Shown here: piece by piece, positions 8,520 through 16,565 of the stretch | Layout of the letters: every line of letters starts with the position of its first letter | How positions within the stretch are numbered: position 1 is the first letter of the stretch | NCBI RefSeq assembly: GCF_026409565.1 | Contig: NZ_CP112881.1 | Location: 2,983,501-3,047,500 of the forward strand | From: Sneathiella aquimaris | GTDB lineage: Bacteria; Pseudomonadota; Alphaproteobacteria; Sneathiellales; Sneathiellaceae | Length of the DNA stretch: 64,000 nucleotides | Direction of reading: 5' to 3' | Notes under the pieces: generated by a model | What the model was told of the DNA's origin: nothing | Database searches by the model: none | Seen by the model: only the letters and a program-made list of their open reading frames with translations | Position numbers and translations under genes: made by a program

Positions 8520-9482
8520 TTAACGCAGGAAATTAAGAAGACTAAGCCGGTTTACCTGACTCAATACATTATAGGACGCTTCCAGCGCAAAATTCTTCTG
8601 ATTGAGATTCGTAATAGCCTCTGCCGCATCGACATCTTCAATATTACTGATAAACACTTTTGACTGGTCGATCTGCGCATCCAGTGAAACAAGTGTCTCA
8701 TCAACAATCTTCTGGTTAAGACCATTAATACCCCGTTTTTCAGCAAGATTTTTTACCAGATCTTCCAAATTCGCGATTTCACCGGTCAGGAAAGCCTGAT
8801 CAGAAGCACTCAGCGGCGTTGATGCTGGTCCTGCCGGACCGGCCGGAACCGGGGCGGTCGATGGAACAGTACCATTTTGCCATAAAACGATGCGTTGGAT
8901 GGCCGTCATGATTTCAAGGCCGACATCATCCGCCAGTATGCCCAGCTCGATCGACCGGTTTTCATCAATTTTGATTGTCTTTTTCAAAGAGTTGTTTACG
9001 AAAATATCAGTTGGAGGCTCTGCCGCTGTTAGCAAGTCACTCACCTGTGTGATATTCAGCGGCGATGTATCCTGTTTGGAGCCACTGAACAAATATCCTT
9101 CACTGGTCTGACTGTTCAAAAAATTCATCGTTGCCTCAAAGGCCCCTTCAATCGCAGCATCAAAACCCAGTGCCGTCGATGAGTTAATCGCGCCGATGAC
9201 AGCCTCTTTCACATCCGTACCCGCCTTTTCAAGCCCGCCCAATGCTTGATCGTAGCTGAAGAGTGTCGATTTGATGACCCCGCCATTTTCTTTATGCTGC
9301 TCCAGGCGAGCAAGCAACGATTTTGCGCCCGTCAGGCTTGCCGTATCCTGATAAATATCCTTGTAGAAGTCCGCGACATGACCCGTGGACACCTGCCGTT
9401 GAGCCTTGTTCGCGGCCTGCTGGTTCTGCAACATGTCGTTTAACAGAAGCTGACTTTGCTGAAATGTTGAAACTCGTGTCAT
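8520..9482 (-). CDS. flgL: Flagellar hook-associated protein 3 FlgL
   Basis: 320 aa flagellin-fold protein that forms the second hook-filament junction ring. The N-terminal coiled coil MTRVSTFQQSQLLLNDMLQN and the C-terminal LNQKNFALEASYNVLSQVN are the paired D0/D1 helices. EGYLFSGSKQDTSPL in the middle is the usual FlgL/flagellin signature. A proline/alanine stretch (about residues 212-228) interrupts the variable domain. AGGAG lies 8 nt before the start. It follows flgK on the same strand with a 23-bp gap, so both should be read from the sigma54 promoter at 11817-11832. Confidence 0.95.
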   Translation of the reverse strand: MTRVSTFQQSQLLLNDMLQNQQAANKAQRQVSTGHVADFYKDIYQDTASLTGAKSLLARLEQHKENGGVIKSTLFSYDQALGGLEKAGTDVKEAVIGAINSSTALGFDAAIEGAFEATMNFLNSQTSEGYLFSGSKQDTSPLNITQVSDLLTAAEPPTDIFVNNSLKKTIKIDENRSIELGILADDVGLEIMTAIQRIVLWQNGTVPSTAPVPAGPAGPASTPLSASDQAFLTGEIANLEDLVKNLAEKRGINGLNQKIVDETLVSLDAQIDQSKVFISNIEDVDAAEAITNLNQKNFALEASYNVLSQVNRLSLLNFLR

Positions 9483-9505
9483 TTCTTTTCTCCTACAGGG
9501 CCCAC

Positions 9506-11602
9506 TTAAACAATATTAAGCAGGATATCGTACATATCGCGCGCTGTTGTAATCACTCTAGCCGCCGCGTTATACGCATTTTGATACACAATAAGGTCTG
9601 CCAGTTCCTCGTCCATATTGACGCCGGAAATCGTCGCGAGCTTGTTTTCCAGTACCCCTTTTAACGCTTCACGATCTGAATAAAGGCTATCCGCACGGGC
9701 AGCATCCAGTCCGGCTTTGGCCAGAATTTGAGAAGCGTATTCTGACAGGGTAACATTTGATCCCGGCAGGCCACCGACCGTGCCAAAATTGGTTTTTGTC
9801 GATGTCAGGTTTTGAAATGCCAGTGCACCACGGTTATCAGAAAGGGTAATGGCCGGGGAGCCGGTTGGATCGATGTCGGCAAGTGCCATTGTCATTGGCA
9901 ACACCAGAATATCGGACCGCACGGTAAAGCCCAACGCCTGATCTCCTGGAAAACGTAGACCAACACCAAACATATCGGGGAAGGATAAATTGGTGGCGCC
10001 ACGCACAGTTGAATCATTTGAAACAGATAGTGTGTAGTTTTCGTAACCCGTTGCATAACTGATCTGAATGGAACCGTCGGAGGCAAGTGATGCGGTTCCG
10101 GCAGAACCAAGCCCCGTATTTATTTCTGTGATCACATCGTTCATCGTGGCCCCTATTGCGCCGAAATCCACCGTAAAAGTTGATGAATTTTCGCCGTTTG
10201 GACCCCGCACGATCATTTCTGTTATACCGGTAAAACCATGGCCATCCGTGCCTGACAGGCCGGTTGCAAAACTGGATTCTACTGTTGCTTCAACAAGATC
10301 GTTCATTCCGAAAAAATGAGAAAAGCCTTTACCGCCACGTTCTGAGGGCGTTGTTGCATCTTGCGCCATTCCAACGCCCGTTGCACCGCCTTGCGCGGTC
10401 ATTGCCATGACCCCATTGGTCAGCGTCAAGGTTCCCGCGCCCAACGCACCATTTACTTCTGCCATTACATCAGCAACTGTGACCGTCCCGACATTATCAA
10501 AATCAACGGTGTAAGAGGCCGCGATATCATTATTGGCATCAAAGCTGTAAAAAGTCGCCTGCCCCGTAAATCCATGTGCATCAGTCGACAAAACACCAGA
10601 ATTCTTTCCCGTCAATGTTGCCGGTGGCGGCACGGCGATATTATCGTTATGAACCGCATTGAACTGTTCTGCAGTTGCCGCAGCAAGGGTACCGATCTGA
10701 TTATAAAGCGATGGCAATTCCACATTGCGCATATCAAGCCAGCCACGCAGCGAACCACCTGTCAATTCCGGGTCCAGTGGCAACCCGGTTGGTTCAATTG
10801 TCTGCGTGATGGTGTCGTATATGTTCAGGGAAACCTGATCAAAAACTGTTTCTGATGTTACCGTCGCAGCCGCATCATAAACAAGCTGCCTTGGCTGAAA
10901 ATCAAGCAATTGCTGACCCGCGTTAGTGACGATCGCAAGTGATCCATCGCCTTGCGGGTAGGTTTTGACATCAACGATTTTCGAGATTTGATCAATGGCC
11001 TGATCCCGTTGATCTTCAAGTTCCCCCGTTGGCTGCTCTCCAACCGTTGCTGAAACAATCTCCAGGTTCAGCTCATAAATTCTTAAAATGGCCTGATTTA
11101 CTGTATTGATTTCATTTTCAATGCGATTGTCAGCTTCTTTTCGAAGGCTCTGGATTTGCGTTTGCAATCGGTTGGTTTCAATTCCAAAGTTTTGAATTTC
11201 AGTCAGAGCTGCCGTGCGGGAAACTGACAAAGAGGGATCAACTGTCATCGCCGCAAAGGACGTGTGAATGCTATCCAGCTTGCCTGTTAAAGAGGTGTTT
11301 GCCGCTGGGTCCCCCATAAGCGCCTGTAAATCGCCATAAATCTCAGACATTGCACGATATTGTTCTGAACCAGCCGTTGATAGTCTCAGCTCTTTGGTAA
11401 TGAACTGGTCTGTCACACGCCGGACATCTTCAACATTAACGCCAGATCCAATGCCGTTCAGCACCACAGAGGAATACAGAACCTCTTTTCTGGAATAGCC
11501 TTCGGTTTGGACGTTGGCAATATTGTTAGATGTAACGGACAGGGCCTGCTGATGAGACAGCATACCACTGACGCCAGAATTCATAATTGATGACAAGCTC
11601 AT
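9506..11602 (-). CDS. flgK: Flagellar hook-associated protein 1 FlgK
   Basis: 698 aa, longer than the about 550 aa of enteric FlgK. N-terminus SLSSIMNSGVSGMLSHQQAL and SNNIANVQTEGYSRKEV are the rod/hook-family signature. C-terminus ELADLIVYQNAYNAAARVI closes the D0 coiled coil. The extra length is a central insertion holding two diverged copies of a unit starting D-x-HGFTG and running through TVDF to a conserved EVN/EIN-x-x-LG (about residues 340-410 and 455-520). FlgK is exported by the flagellar secretion system and sits at the hook end. First gene of flgK-flgL. Confidence 0.96.
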   Translation of the reverse strand: MSLSSIMNSGVSGMLSHQQALSVTSNNIANVQTEGYSRKEVLYSSVVLNGIGSGVNVEDVRRVTDQFITKELRLSTAGSEQYRAMSEIYGDLQALMGDPAANTSLTGKLDSIHTSFAAMTVDPSLSVSRTAALTEIQNFGIETNRLQTQIQSLRKEADNRIENEINTVNQAILRIYELNLEIVSATVGEQPTGELEDQRDQAIDQISKIVDVKTYPQGDGSLAIVTNAGQQLLDFQPRQLVYDAAATVTSETVFDQVSLNIYDTITQTIEPTGLPLDPELTGGSLRGWLDMRNVELPSLYNQIGTLAAATAEQFNAVHNDNIAVPPPATLTGKNSGVLSTDAHGFTGQATFYSFDANNDIAASYTVDFDNVGTVTVADVMAEVNGALGAGTLTLTNGVMAMTAQGGATGVGMAQDATTPSERGGKGFSHFFGMNDLVEATVESSFATGLSGTDGHGFTGITEMIVRGPNGENSSTFTVDFGAIGATMNDVITEINTGLGSAGTASLASDGSIQISYATGYENYTLSVSNDSTVRGATNLSFPDMFGVGLRFPGDQALGFTVRSDILVLPMTMALADIDPTGSPAITLSDNRGALAFQNLTSTKTNFGTVGGLPGSNVTLSEYASQILAKAGLDAARADSLYSDREALKGVLENKLATISGVNMDEELADLIVYQNAYNAAARVITTARDMYDILLNIV

Positions 11603-11816
11603 TTCAGGTTCTCCCGACTATTGGATCATCGCTAGGTAAAAAGATCCCTGAAATCTGTGTTTGACCGAAAATGTCATCCTGACGGCAGTTTTTTCCACAC
11701 TGAAAAAACCGGACCCTTTCCAAACCAACACATTGATTTTCATATCTTTTTTTCAAAACAAACCTATTTTCTGATCCATAGATAACGACACAAATGTCGC
11801 GCTTTGACCTTTACAA

Positions 11817-11832
11817 TGCAAAGAAGATGCCA
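11817..11832 (-). promoter_or_regulatory. Sigma54 promoter for flgK-flgL
   Basis: Minus-strand sequence TGGCATCTTCTTTGCA has the -24 GG and -12 GC exactly ten bases apart, matching the sigma54 consensus TGGCAC-N5-TTGCA closely. It would start transcription about 200 bp upstream of the flgK ATG. A sigma54 activator, FlbD, is encoded in this same cluster. Confidence 0.82.
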
Positions 11833-12047
11833 AATCGATCTGTTTTGAGGAAACGCCAATTTTCCCTCTCACACGCCCCTATATATAAAGAGTGAAAACG
11901 TGATTTCAGAGGCGACATTTCCTGCCCGGCAGTTTTGGGCAATGATCCGGAAGTTTTTTCCCGCACCTCACAAACAGGGCCAGGTTGCTTTCACAATATT
12001 TGCCTGAAATGCCCGTAAAACTGCCAATTTAATTTTCTTCCCAAAAC

Positions 12048-12063
12048 TGGCCCGCAGTTTGCA
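12048..12063 (+). promoter_or_regulatory. Sigma54 promoter for fliK-flgD-flgE
   Basis: TGGCCCGCAGTTTGCA has GG-N10-GC spacing and the TTGCA -12 element. Transcription would begin near 12074, about 44 bp upstream of the fliK start. Late hook genes under sigma54 and FlbD are known in Caulobacter; the assignment here is from sequence match and context. Confidence 0.85.
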
Positions 12064-12117
12064 TTAGTTAGGGCGAGACACAGACCGCAATAGGTAACTT
12101 GTAGAGAAAGTAAGAAA

Positions 12118-13758
12118 ATGGATGTATCACAAACAGGAAAAAGTGAACGCACCCAATTTGCATGGGACATCGCCTATAAGAGTTCGCACACTGAAGATTT
12201 CTCCTCTTACATCAAAGAGGATCGAAACGCAGACGAACCTGTGCGTGAAGCCAAAGAAAAGCCAAGATATGACGATCGGCTGGAAGACGAACAGGATTAT
12301 GATAAATCTGATGACGATCGTGACGCAGATCCCAGCGCCGCTTCTGACCAGCAGGATCTTAAAACCGACCCTGCTTATTCATCCATAGCTGCAGCCGCCC
12401 CAGTAAATACGGAAAGCACAGATAAATCAGCCACCTCTGCTGCGAACGCAGCCCCAATAACAGGCGCGGCAGAGAAAACAGCCGCCCAGACAGCGGCGAC
12501 AGACGTTAAAGGTGCCCCATCCGGATCGGCGGAAAAAGCAGCGTCCGCTCCTGTCGCACAACAGGGCTTGACTGCCGGCACGACAGACCAGACGGCGGAA
12601 CAAATGGCAGCCGCTTCCCAAAGCGAACCAGCCGACAAAGCCAAAGGCCCGCAGAAAGCAGCTGAACTGGGTTTGGCGGCCCAAGGGAACGCCGCAACAA
12701 ACGCGATGGTTGGAAATGCAGCCGCTGCGGCGCAGAAAAACAATTCAAAAGCCAAGGGTGTTGACACAGTCACAAACCCGAATGCCGCATCTGCCCCAGG
12801 AAAACAGAGCGATCTACCGGTTAAAGCAGCCGCCGCTGAACACTCTTCTTCGGCAAAACAGGCTGAGTTACCGGCTGGGACTAATAAAGAGCAACCCAAC
12901 GCATTAGGACTATTGCGCGCTGATGAAATGGCAAAAATGTCTGAAAAGGATGTTCTTTCTGCAAAAATCACTGAAATGCTCAACAGTGCGAAAGGGAAAG
13001 TCTCCCTGACCAGCACGCAGCCTCAAACAGCTGCGGGATCGAATTCCACCTCCCTGTTAAGCAACCAGACAGCCTTCTCTGCAACATCAGCCGCGACCCA
13101 AAATGCTGCGAACGGATCCACGGCAATAGACACGGTAACGCAGGCTGCACAGCAGGCTGAAACCCCTATTCACGTTCAAACCCCGACAACAGCCCCTGCT
13201 CCGATTATCCAGCAGGCATCAACGGACCCTTCATTAACAGGGAATTCATCCATGCAGGGTGCCGCCATTCCGGGTGTGGAAGCATCGTCAAGCAGTAGCA
13301 ATAGCCAAGCAGCCAATAGTGCCCGTGCGACAATGCATGGAGGAAGCCCTGCTGAACAGGTTTCCAGACAAATTACCGCGGCCGTGAGAGAAGGAAATGA
13401 CACGCTTAAAATCCAGCTCAACCCGGCAGAGCTCGGCCGCGTTGATATCAAACTGGAAATCGCACAAGACGGCAGAATTCTAGCGGCCATTGCGGCCGAC
13501 AATCAGGACAGCCTTGATCTACTGCAACAAGATTCAAAAGCCTTGGAAAAAGCTTTGCAGGACGCTGGATTTGAAACCAGTGAAGACAGTCTGAGCTTTA
13601 GCTTGAACCAGCAACAACACCAGGACCGTGACTTTGATACCGCGCAAAACGGCAACACAGATGGAACGGAGCCCGCATTGGAAGAAACTGACACCAATCC
13701 AACCCCTCAACAAATTGCAAACCAGCTGAGTGACGGCGGTTTGGATATCGCGGTTTAA
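12118..13758 (+). CDS. fliK: Flagellar hook-length control protein FliK
   Basis: 546 aa. Residues about 40-400 are low-complexity Ala/Thr/Ser/Gln-rich, as is usual for the ruler part of FliK. Residues about 420-500 form the conserved substrate-switch domain (DTLKIQLNPAELGRVDIKLE, ILAAIAADNQDSLDLLQQD). FliK is secreted and signals the switch from hook to filament export. GAGAAAG stands just upstream of the start. It is first in an operon with flgD and flgE, 30 bp apart from flgD. Frames on the opposite strand here are composition shadows. Confidence 0.93.
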   Translation: MDVSQTGKSERTQFAWDIAYKSSHTEDFSSYIKEDRNADEPVREAKEKPRYDDRLEDEQDYDKSDDDRDADPSAASDQQDLKTDPAYSSIAAAAPVNTESTDKSATSAANAAPITGAAEKTAAQTAATDVKGAPSGSAEKAASAPVAQQGLTAGTTDQTAEQMAAASQSEPADKAKGPQKAAELGLAAQGNAATNAMVGNAAAAAQKNNSKAKGVDTVTNPNAASAPGKQSDLPVKAAAAEHSSSAKQAELPAGTNKEQPNALGLLRADEMAKMSEKDVLSAKITEMLNSAKGKVSLTSTQPQTAAGSNSTSLLSNQTAFSATSAATQNAANGSTAIDTVTQAAQQAETPIHVQTPTTAPAPIIQQASTDPSLTGNSSMQGAAIPGVEASSSSSNSQAANSARATMHGGSPAEQVSRQITAAVREGNDTLKIQLNPAELGRVDIKLEIAQDGRILAAIAADNQDSLDLLQQDSKALEKALQDAGFETSEDSLSFSLNQQQHQDRDFDTAQNGNTDGTEPALEETDTNPTPQQIANQLSDGGLDIAV

Positions 13759-13788
13759 GATGCGGATCCGGAAACAGGAGTAACGTTA

Positions 13789-14490
13789 ATGAATATTTCC
13801 GAGGCAAATGCCCAATACTATAACGAGGAGTCGAAGGCGGGCCAATCTGCGGTCAAGCTTGCCGATAACTTCGATGACTTCCTGACCCTGTTGACAACAC
13901 AACTGCAAAATCAGGATCCGCTGAACCCAACAGATTCAACTGAATTTACCAATCAGCTGGTTTCCTTTACACAAGTTGAGCAAAGCATTGCGTCCAACCA
14001 AAATCTGGAAGCACTTATTAATCTGCAGTCGATCAGCCAGCAGAATAATGAGGCAACCATTCTTATTAACTATCTGGGCAAAACCATCGGATCGAACCTC
14101 AATATTGCAGGGCTCGACGAAGGTGAAGCAACCTGGAATATGGAGTTTGGCGCTACCGCTGACGAAGTCTCTTACTCGATTTATGATGAAGCGGGTAACA
14201 AAGTTTATACCATCGATGACACGGATGGTGTGGGCAAAGGACCGAATACCTTCACTTGGGATGGTACCATTAATGGCGGTGGACAGGCCCCGGAAGGTAC
14301 TTACTTCCTAACCGTCGATGCCAAGACTGAGGGCGGCAGTGTTCCTGACGTCACCTTTAACTTCAAGGGACTTGCAACAAGTGCAGAAACAGTCAATGGC
14401 GTTCCCGTTTTGATGGTCAATGGTCTTCCAATCGGACTTTCAAATATCACCTCTGTTGAGGTTCCAGATTCATCAGGAGGAGCATCCTGA
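13789..14490 (+). CDS. flgD: Flagellar hook capping protein FlgD
   Basis: 233 aa. The N-terminal signature DNFDDFLTLLTTQLQNQDPL and DSTEFTNQLVSFTQVEQ are classic FlgD. A central FlgD Ig-like/Tudor part follows (WNMEFGATADEVSYSIYDE, TFTWDGTINGGGQAPEGTY). FlgD caps the growing hook and is needed for FlgE polymerisation. AGGAG lies 8 nt before the ATG. It is between fliK and flgE in one operon. Confidence 0.96.
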   Translation: MNISEANAQYYNEESKAGQSAVKLADNFDDFLTLLTTQLQNQDPLNPTDSTEFTNQLVSFTQVEQSIASNQNLEALINLQSISQQNNEATILINYLGKTIGSNLNIAGLDEGEATWNMEFGATADEVSYSIYDEAGNKVYTIDDTDGVGKGPNTFTWDGTINGGGQAPEGTYFLTVDAKTEGGSVPDVTFNFKGLATSAETVNGVPVLMVNGLPIGLSNITSVEVPDSSGGAS

Positions 14491-14551
14491 TGTCATACAC
14501 ATATTTAAAATTGCTTATGGCAGGCAAGCAGTATTCTAAAGGAGTAAAAAA

Positions 14552-15880
14552 ATGAGTCTTACAGCAGCAATGTTTTCCGGTGTATCCGGCTTGGCAGCAC
14601 AATCCATGTCCATGGGAATGATCTCAGACAATATCTCCAACGCCAATACAATTGGCTATAAGGATACGCGCGCTGTCTTCTCTACCCTGGTAACAGAAAG
14701 CGCAACAGCCACAACTTATAGTCCGGGTGGTGTTACAGTTCACCCGACATCCCGTGTGGATCACCAAGGGCTGGTAACCGGATCATCCAACAGTACCAAT
14801 ATGGCCCTCGCTGGTCAGGGGTTCTTTGTTGTGCACACACTGGCCGACACCACTCAGTCTGGCGGTAACTATCTGTTTACCCGCGCAGGAACGTTTGAGC
14901 CGGATAGCGAAGGCCGCCTGAGAAACGCGCAGGGTTACTATCTGCAAGGATGGGAAATTGATCCAAACGGAAACATTCCAACCAACCAGTCAGATCTATC
15001 TGCATTGGAGCCAGTAAACGTTTCAGGTTTGACCGGTAACGCCGAGCCAACCTCTACTATTGGCCTTAAAATGAACCTGGCAAAAACTCAGGCAAGCTTT
15101 GGCGCGGGTTATGTTGCTGGCGACATGACAAACGGCACAACGACACCTCATTTCGTCCGTTCTTTCCAAGTCTACGATAGTGTTGGCGCGGCTCACTCCG
15201 TCAGTTTTAATTTCCTGAAAACGGGAACAGGTGCCACACCGAACGAATGGACTGTGGAAATCACCGCGGATCTTGACGACGACGGCACAGAAGATGTTTT
15301 GTCCACAGAGGTCGTGTCCTTTAACACAGACGGCACCCTTGATCTTTCTTCTGGTAATACGACCCAGACGAATACGATTACAATCCCGTGGGCCGCCACA
15401 TTAGGTATTACAAGCCCGCAAAACATCACCCTTAATTTCGGGTCAGATGATCAGTCGGACGGCTTCACCAGTTTTGCTGGGAACTCGGAACTGGTTTCAT
15501 CAGAAGTAAATGGTGCGCTTTTCGGAGCCTTTAACTCTGTATTTATTGATGAAGAAGGTAACGTTATTGCGAAATTCGATAATGGTACATCCCGTTATAT
15601 CTATAAAATACCGGTCGCGACCTTCCCCAATCCTAATGAATTGACCAATAAGGACGGGAATGCGTATGACGAAACCCCTGAATCAGGGACCTTCACCCTG
15701 CGAGAGGCCACGCTTGGCGGTGCCGGTCGAATAATCTCCTCGGCAACGGAGGCATCGACGGTGGATATTGCGGAAGAATTTACCCGAATGATTGTCACCC
15801 AGAGGTCATATTCAGCGGCAAGTAAAATCATCACGACAGCTGATGAAATGCTTGAAGAATTGATCAGAATTAAACGATAA
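14552..15880 (+). CDS. flgE: Flagellar hook protein FlgE
   Basis: 442 aa. N-terminus FSGVSGLAAQSMSMGMISDN with ISNANTIGYKDTRAVFSTLV is the rod/hook motif. C-terminus EEFTRMIVTQRSYSAASKII is the matching D0 helix. The middle carries LAGQGFFVV and a RAGTFEPDSEGRLRNAQGYYL segment. FlgE forms the hook universal joint. AAAGGAG precedes the start. It ends the sigma54 operon fliK-flgD-flgE; an inverted repeat follows at 15906-15941. Confidence 0.97.
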   Translation: MSLTAAMFSGVSGLAAQSMSMGMISDNISNANTIGYKDTRAVFSTLVTESATATTYSPGGVTVHPTSRVDHQGLVTGSSNSTNMALAGQGFFVVHTLADTTQSGGNYLFTRAGTFEPDSEGRLRNAQGYYLQGWEIDPNGNIPTNQSDLSALEPVNVSGLTGNAEPTSTIGLKMNLAKTQASFGAGYVAGDMTNGTTTPHFVRSFQVYDSVGAAHSVSFNFLKTGTGATPNEWTVEITADLDDDGTEDVLSTEVVSFNTDGTLDLSSGNTTQTNTITIPWAATLGITSPQNITLNFGSDDQSDGFTSFAGNSELVSSEVNGALFGAFNSVFIDEEGNVIAKFDNGTSRYIYKIPVATFPNPNELTNKDGNAYDETPESGTFTLREATLGGAGRIISSATEASTVDIAEEFTRMIVTQRSYSAASKIITTADEMLEELIRIKR

Positions 15881-15905
15881 CTTTTAACCTATTGATTTAA
15901 TTAAT

Positions 15906-15941
15906 GTTTCGCTCTCTTAAGTCAGAAAAAGGGAGCGAAAC
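15906..15941. terminator. Inverted repeat after flgE, possible terminator
   Basis: GTTTCGCTC pairs with GAGCGAAAC across an 18-nt loop. The flank after it on the plus strand is A-rich rather than T-rich, so it is a weak intrinsic terminator at best; it may stabilise the flgE transcript end. Confidence 0.4.
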
Positions 15942-15960
15942 AAAAAATTAACCAACCTCT

Positions 15961-15975
15961 TTAGCGGTTTGTTAA
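15961..15975 (+). promoter_or_regulatory. Candidate CtrA half-sites upstream of sciP
   Basis: TTAG-N7-TTAA (15961-15975) differs from the CtrA consensus TTAA-N7-TTAA by one base. Another TTAA lies just upstream at 15949-15952, spaced eight bases from the TTAG. The site is about 60 bp before the sciP start. In Caulobacter sciP is CtrA-activated, so this fits, but it is inference from a short motif. Confidence 0.45.
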
Positions 15976-16032
15976 ATCCACGGCGGTACATTGGCCTCAT
16001 AGGAAGTTAAGTCGGAGCAAGGTAGCGCCAAC

Positions 16033-16332
16033 ATGCAGTCCCAAACTGACATAAAAATTAGCCAGATCATTGGATTGGACGGAAAGCCCATGACAATAGA
16101 GGATCTGCCACCAAAGAACACGAAGAGGTGGGTCATTCGTCGTAAAGCAGAGGTCGTGGCCGCTGTTCGAGGCGGCCTGATCAGCCTGGATGATGCGTGT
16201 AATCGGTACAAACTATCGGTTGAGGAATTCTTATCCTGGCAGAAAGCTATTGATAAGCACGGCCTCCCCGGTTTACGGACAACCCGTTTACAGCAATACC
16301 GTCCCCCCGGTTTTCCGGTCGTCGGCGATTAA
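16033..16332 (+). CDS. sciP: CtrA inhibitor SciP (DUF1153)
   Basis: 99 aa, full length for the family. The conserved core includes LPPKNTKRWVIRRKAEVVAA, VRGGLISLDDACNRYKLSVE and EFLSWQKAIDKHGLPGLRTT, a helix-turn-helix-like fold. SciP binds CtrA and blocks it from recruiting RNA polymerase, limiting CtrA-dependent transcription to part of the cell cycle (known in Caulobacter). It lies alone between flgE and fliF, has its own candidate CtrA site upstream, and is followed by a strong terminator. ctrA and chpT are within 22 kb. Confidence 0.94.
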   Translation: MQSQTDIKISQIIGLDGKPMTIEDLPPKNTKRWVIRRKAEVVAAVRGGLISLDDACNRYKLSVEEFLSWQKAIDKHGLPGLRTTRLQQYRPPGFPVVGD

Positions 16333-16371
16333 CCTCGCCCATTACCATAACGAATTCATCCGCAAGATTAT

Positions 16372-16400
16372 AACCCGGCGTCTAAACGTCGGGTTTTTTG
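16372..16400 (+). terminator. Rho-independent terminator after sciP
   Basis: AACCCGGCG pairs with CGTCGGGTT around a 6-nt loop (one G-T pair) and runs into TTTTTTG. This separates sciP from the fliF operon. Confidence 0.9.
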
Positions 16401-16480
16401 CGTTTTATTTTACTTATCTAATTCAAACACTTACACAGATAGGCAAAAATTTCCTGTTACTGGGCAAATATTGCCGCTTG

Positions 16481-16495
16481 TTAACGTTCTGTTTA
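16481..16495 (+). promoter_or_regulatory. Candidate CtrA box upstream of fliF
   Basis: TTAACGTTCTGTTTA is TTAA-N7-TTTA, one mismatch from the CtrA consensus. It lies about 70 bp before the fliF start, a suitable position for the early-class flagellar operon. In Caulobacter the fliF operon is directly activated by CtrA. Confidence 0.5.
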
Positions 16496-16565
16496 TCAAG
16501 TCAGTCTAAATTCCGTTCTAGAGGATAGTCTTCGACGTCAATACTTTTTGCTTATAGGTGCCCGC

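Larger units (their letters stand above)
11603..12117. promoter_or_regulatory. Divergent flagellar control region between flgK and fliK
   Basis: 515 bp without a gene. It contains two sigma54-type promoters facing outwards (11817-11832 minus, 12048-12063 plus). The stretch between them includes several C/A-rich and inverted segments that could bind an activator such as FlbD, but no specific site can be assigned by eye. Confidence 0.75.

Noticed and set aside
12375-13016. 213-residue frame opposite fliK
   Set aside because: Composition shadow of the Ala-rich fliK coding strand.
16461-16474. Possible sigma54 site upstream of fliF
   Set aside because: GG and GC are separated by nine, not ten, bases, and the context is better explained by a CtrA-like box.
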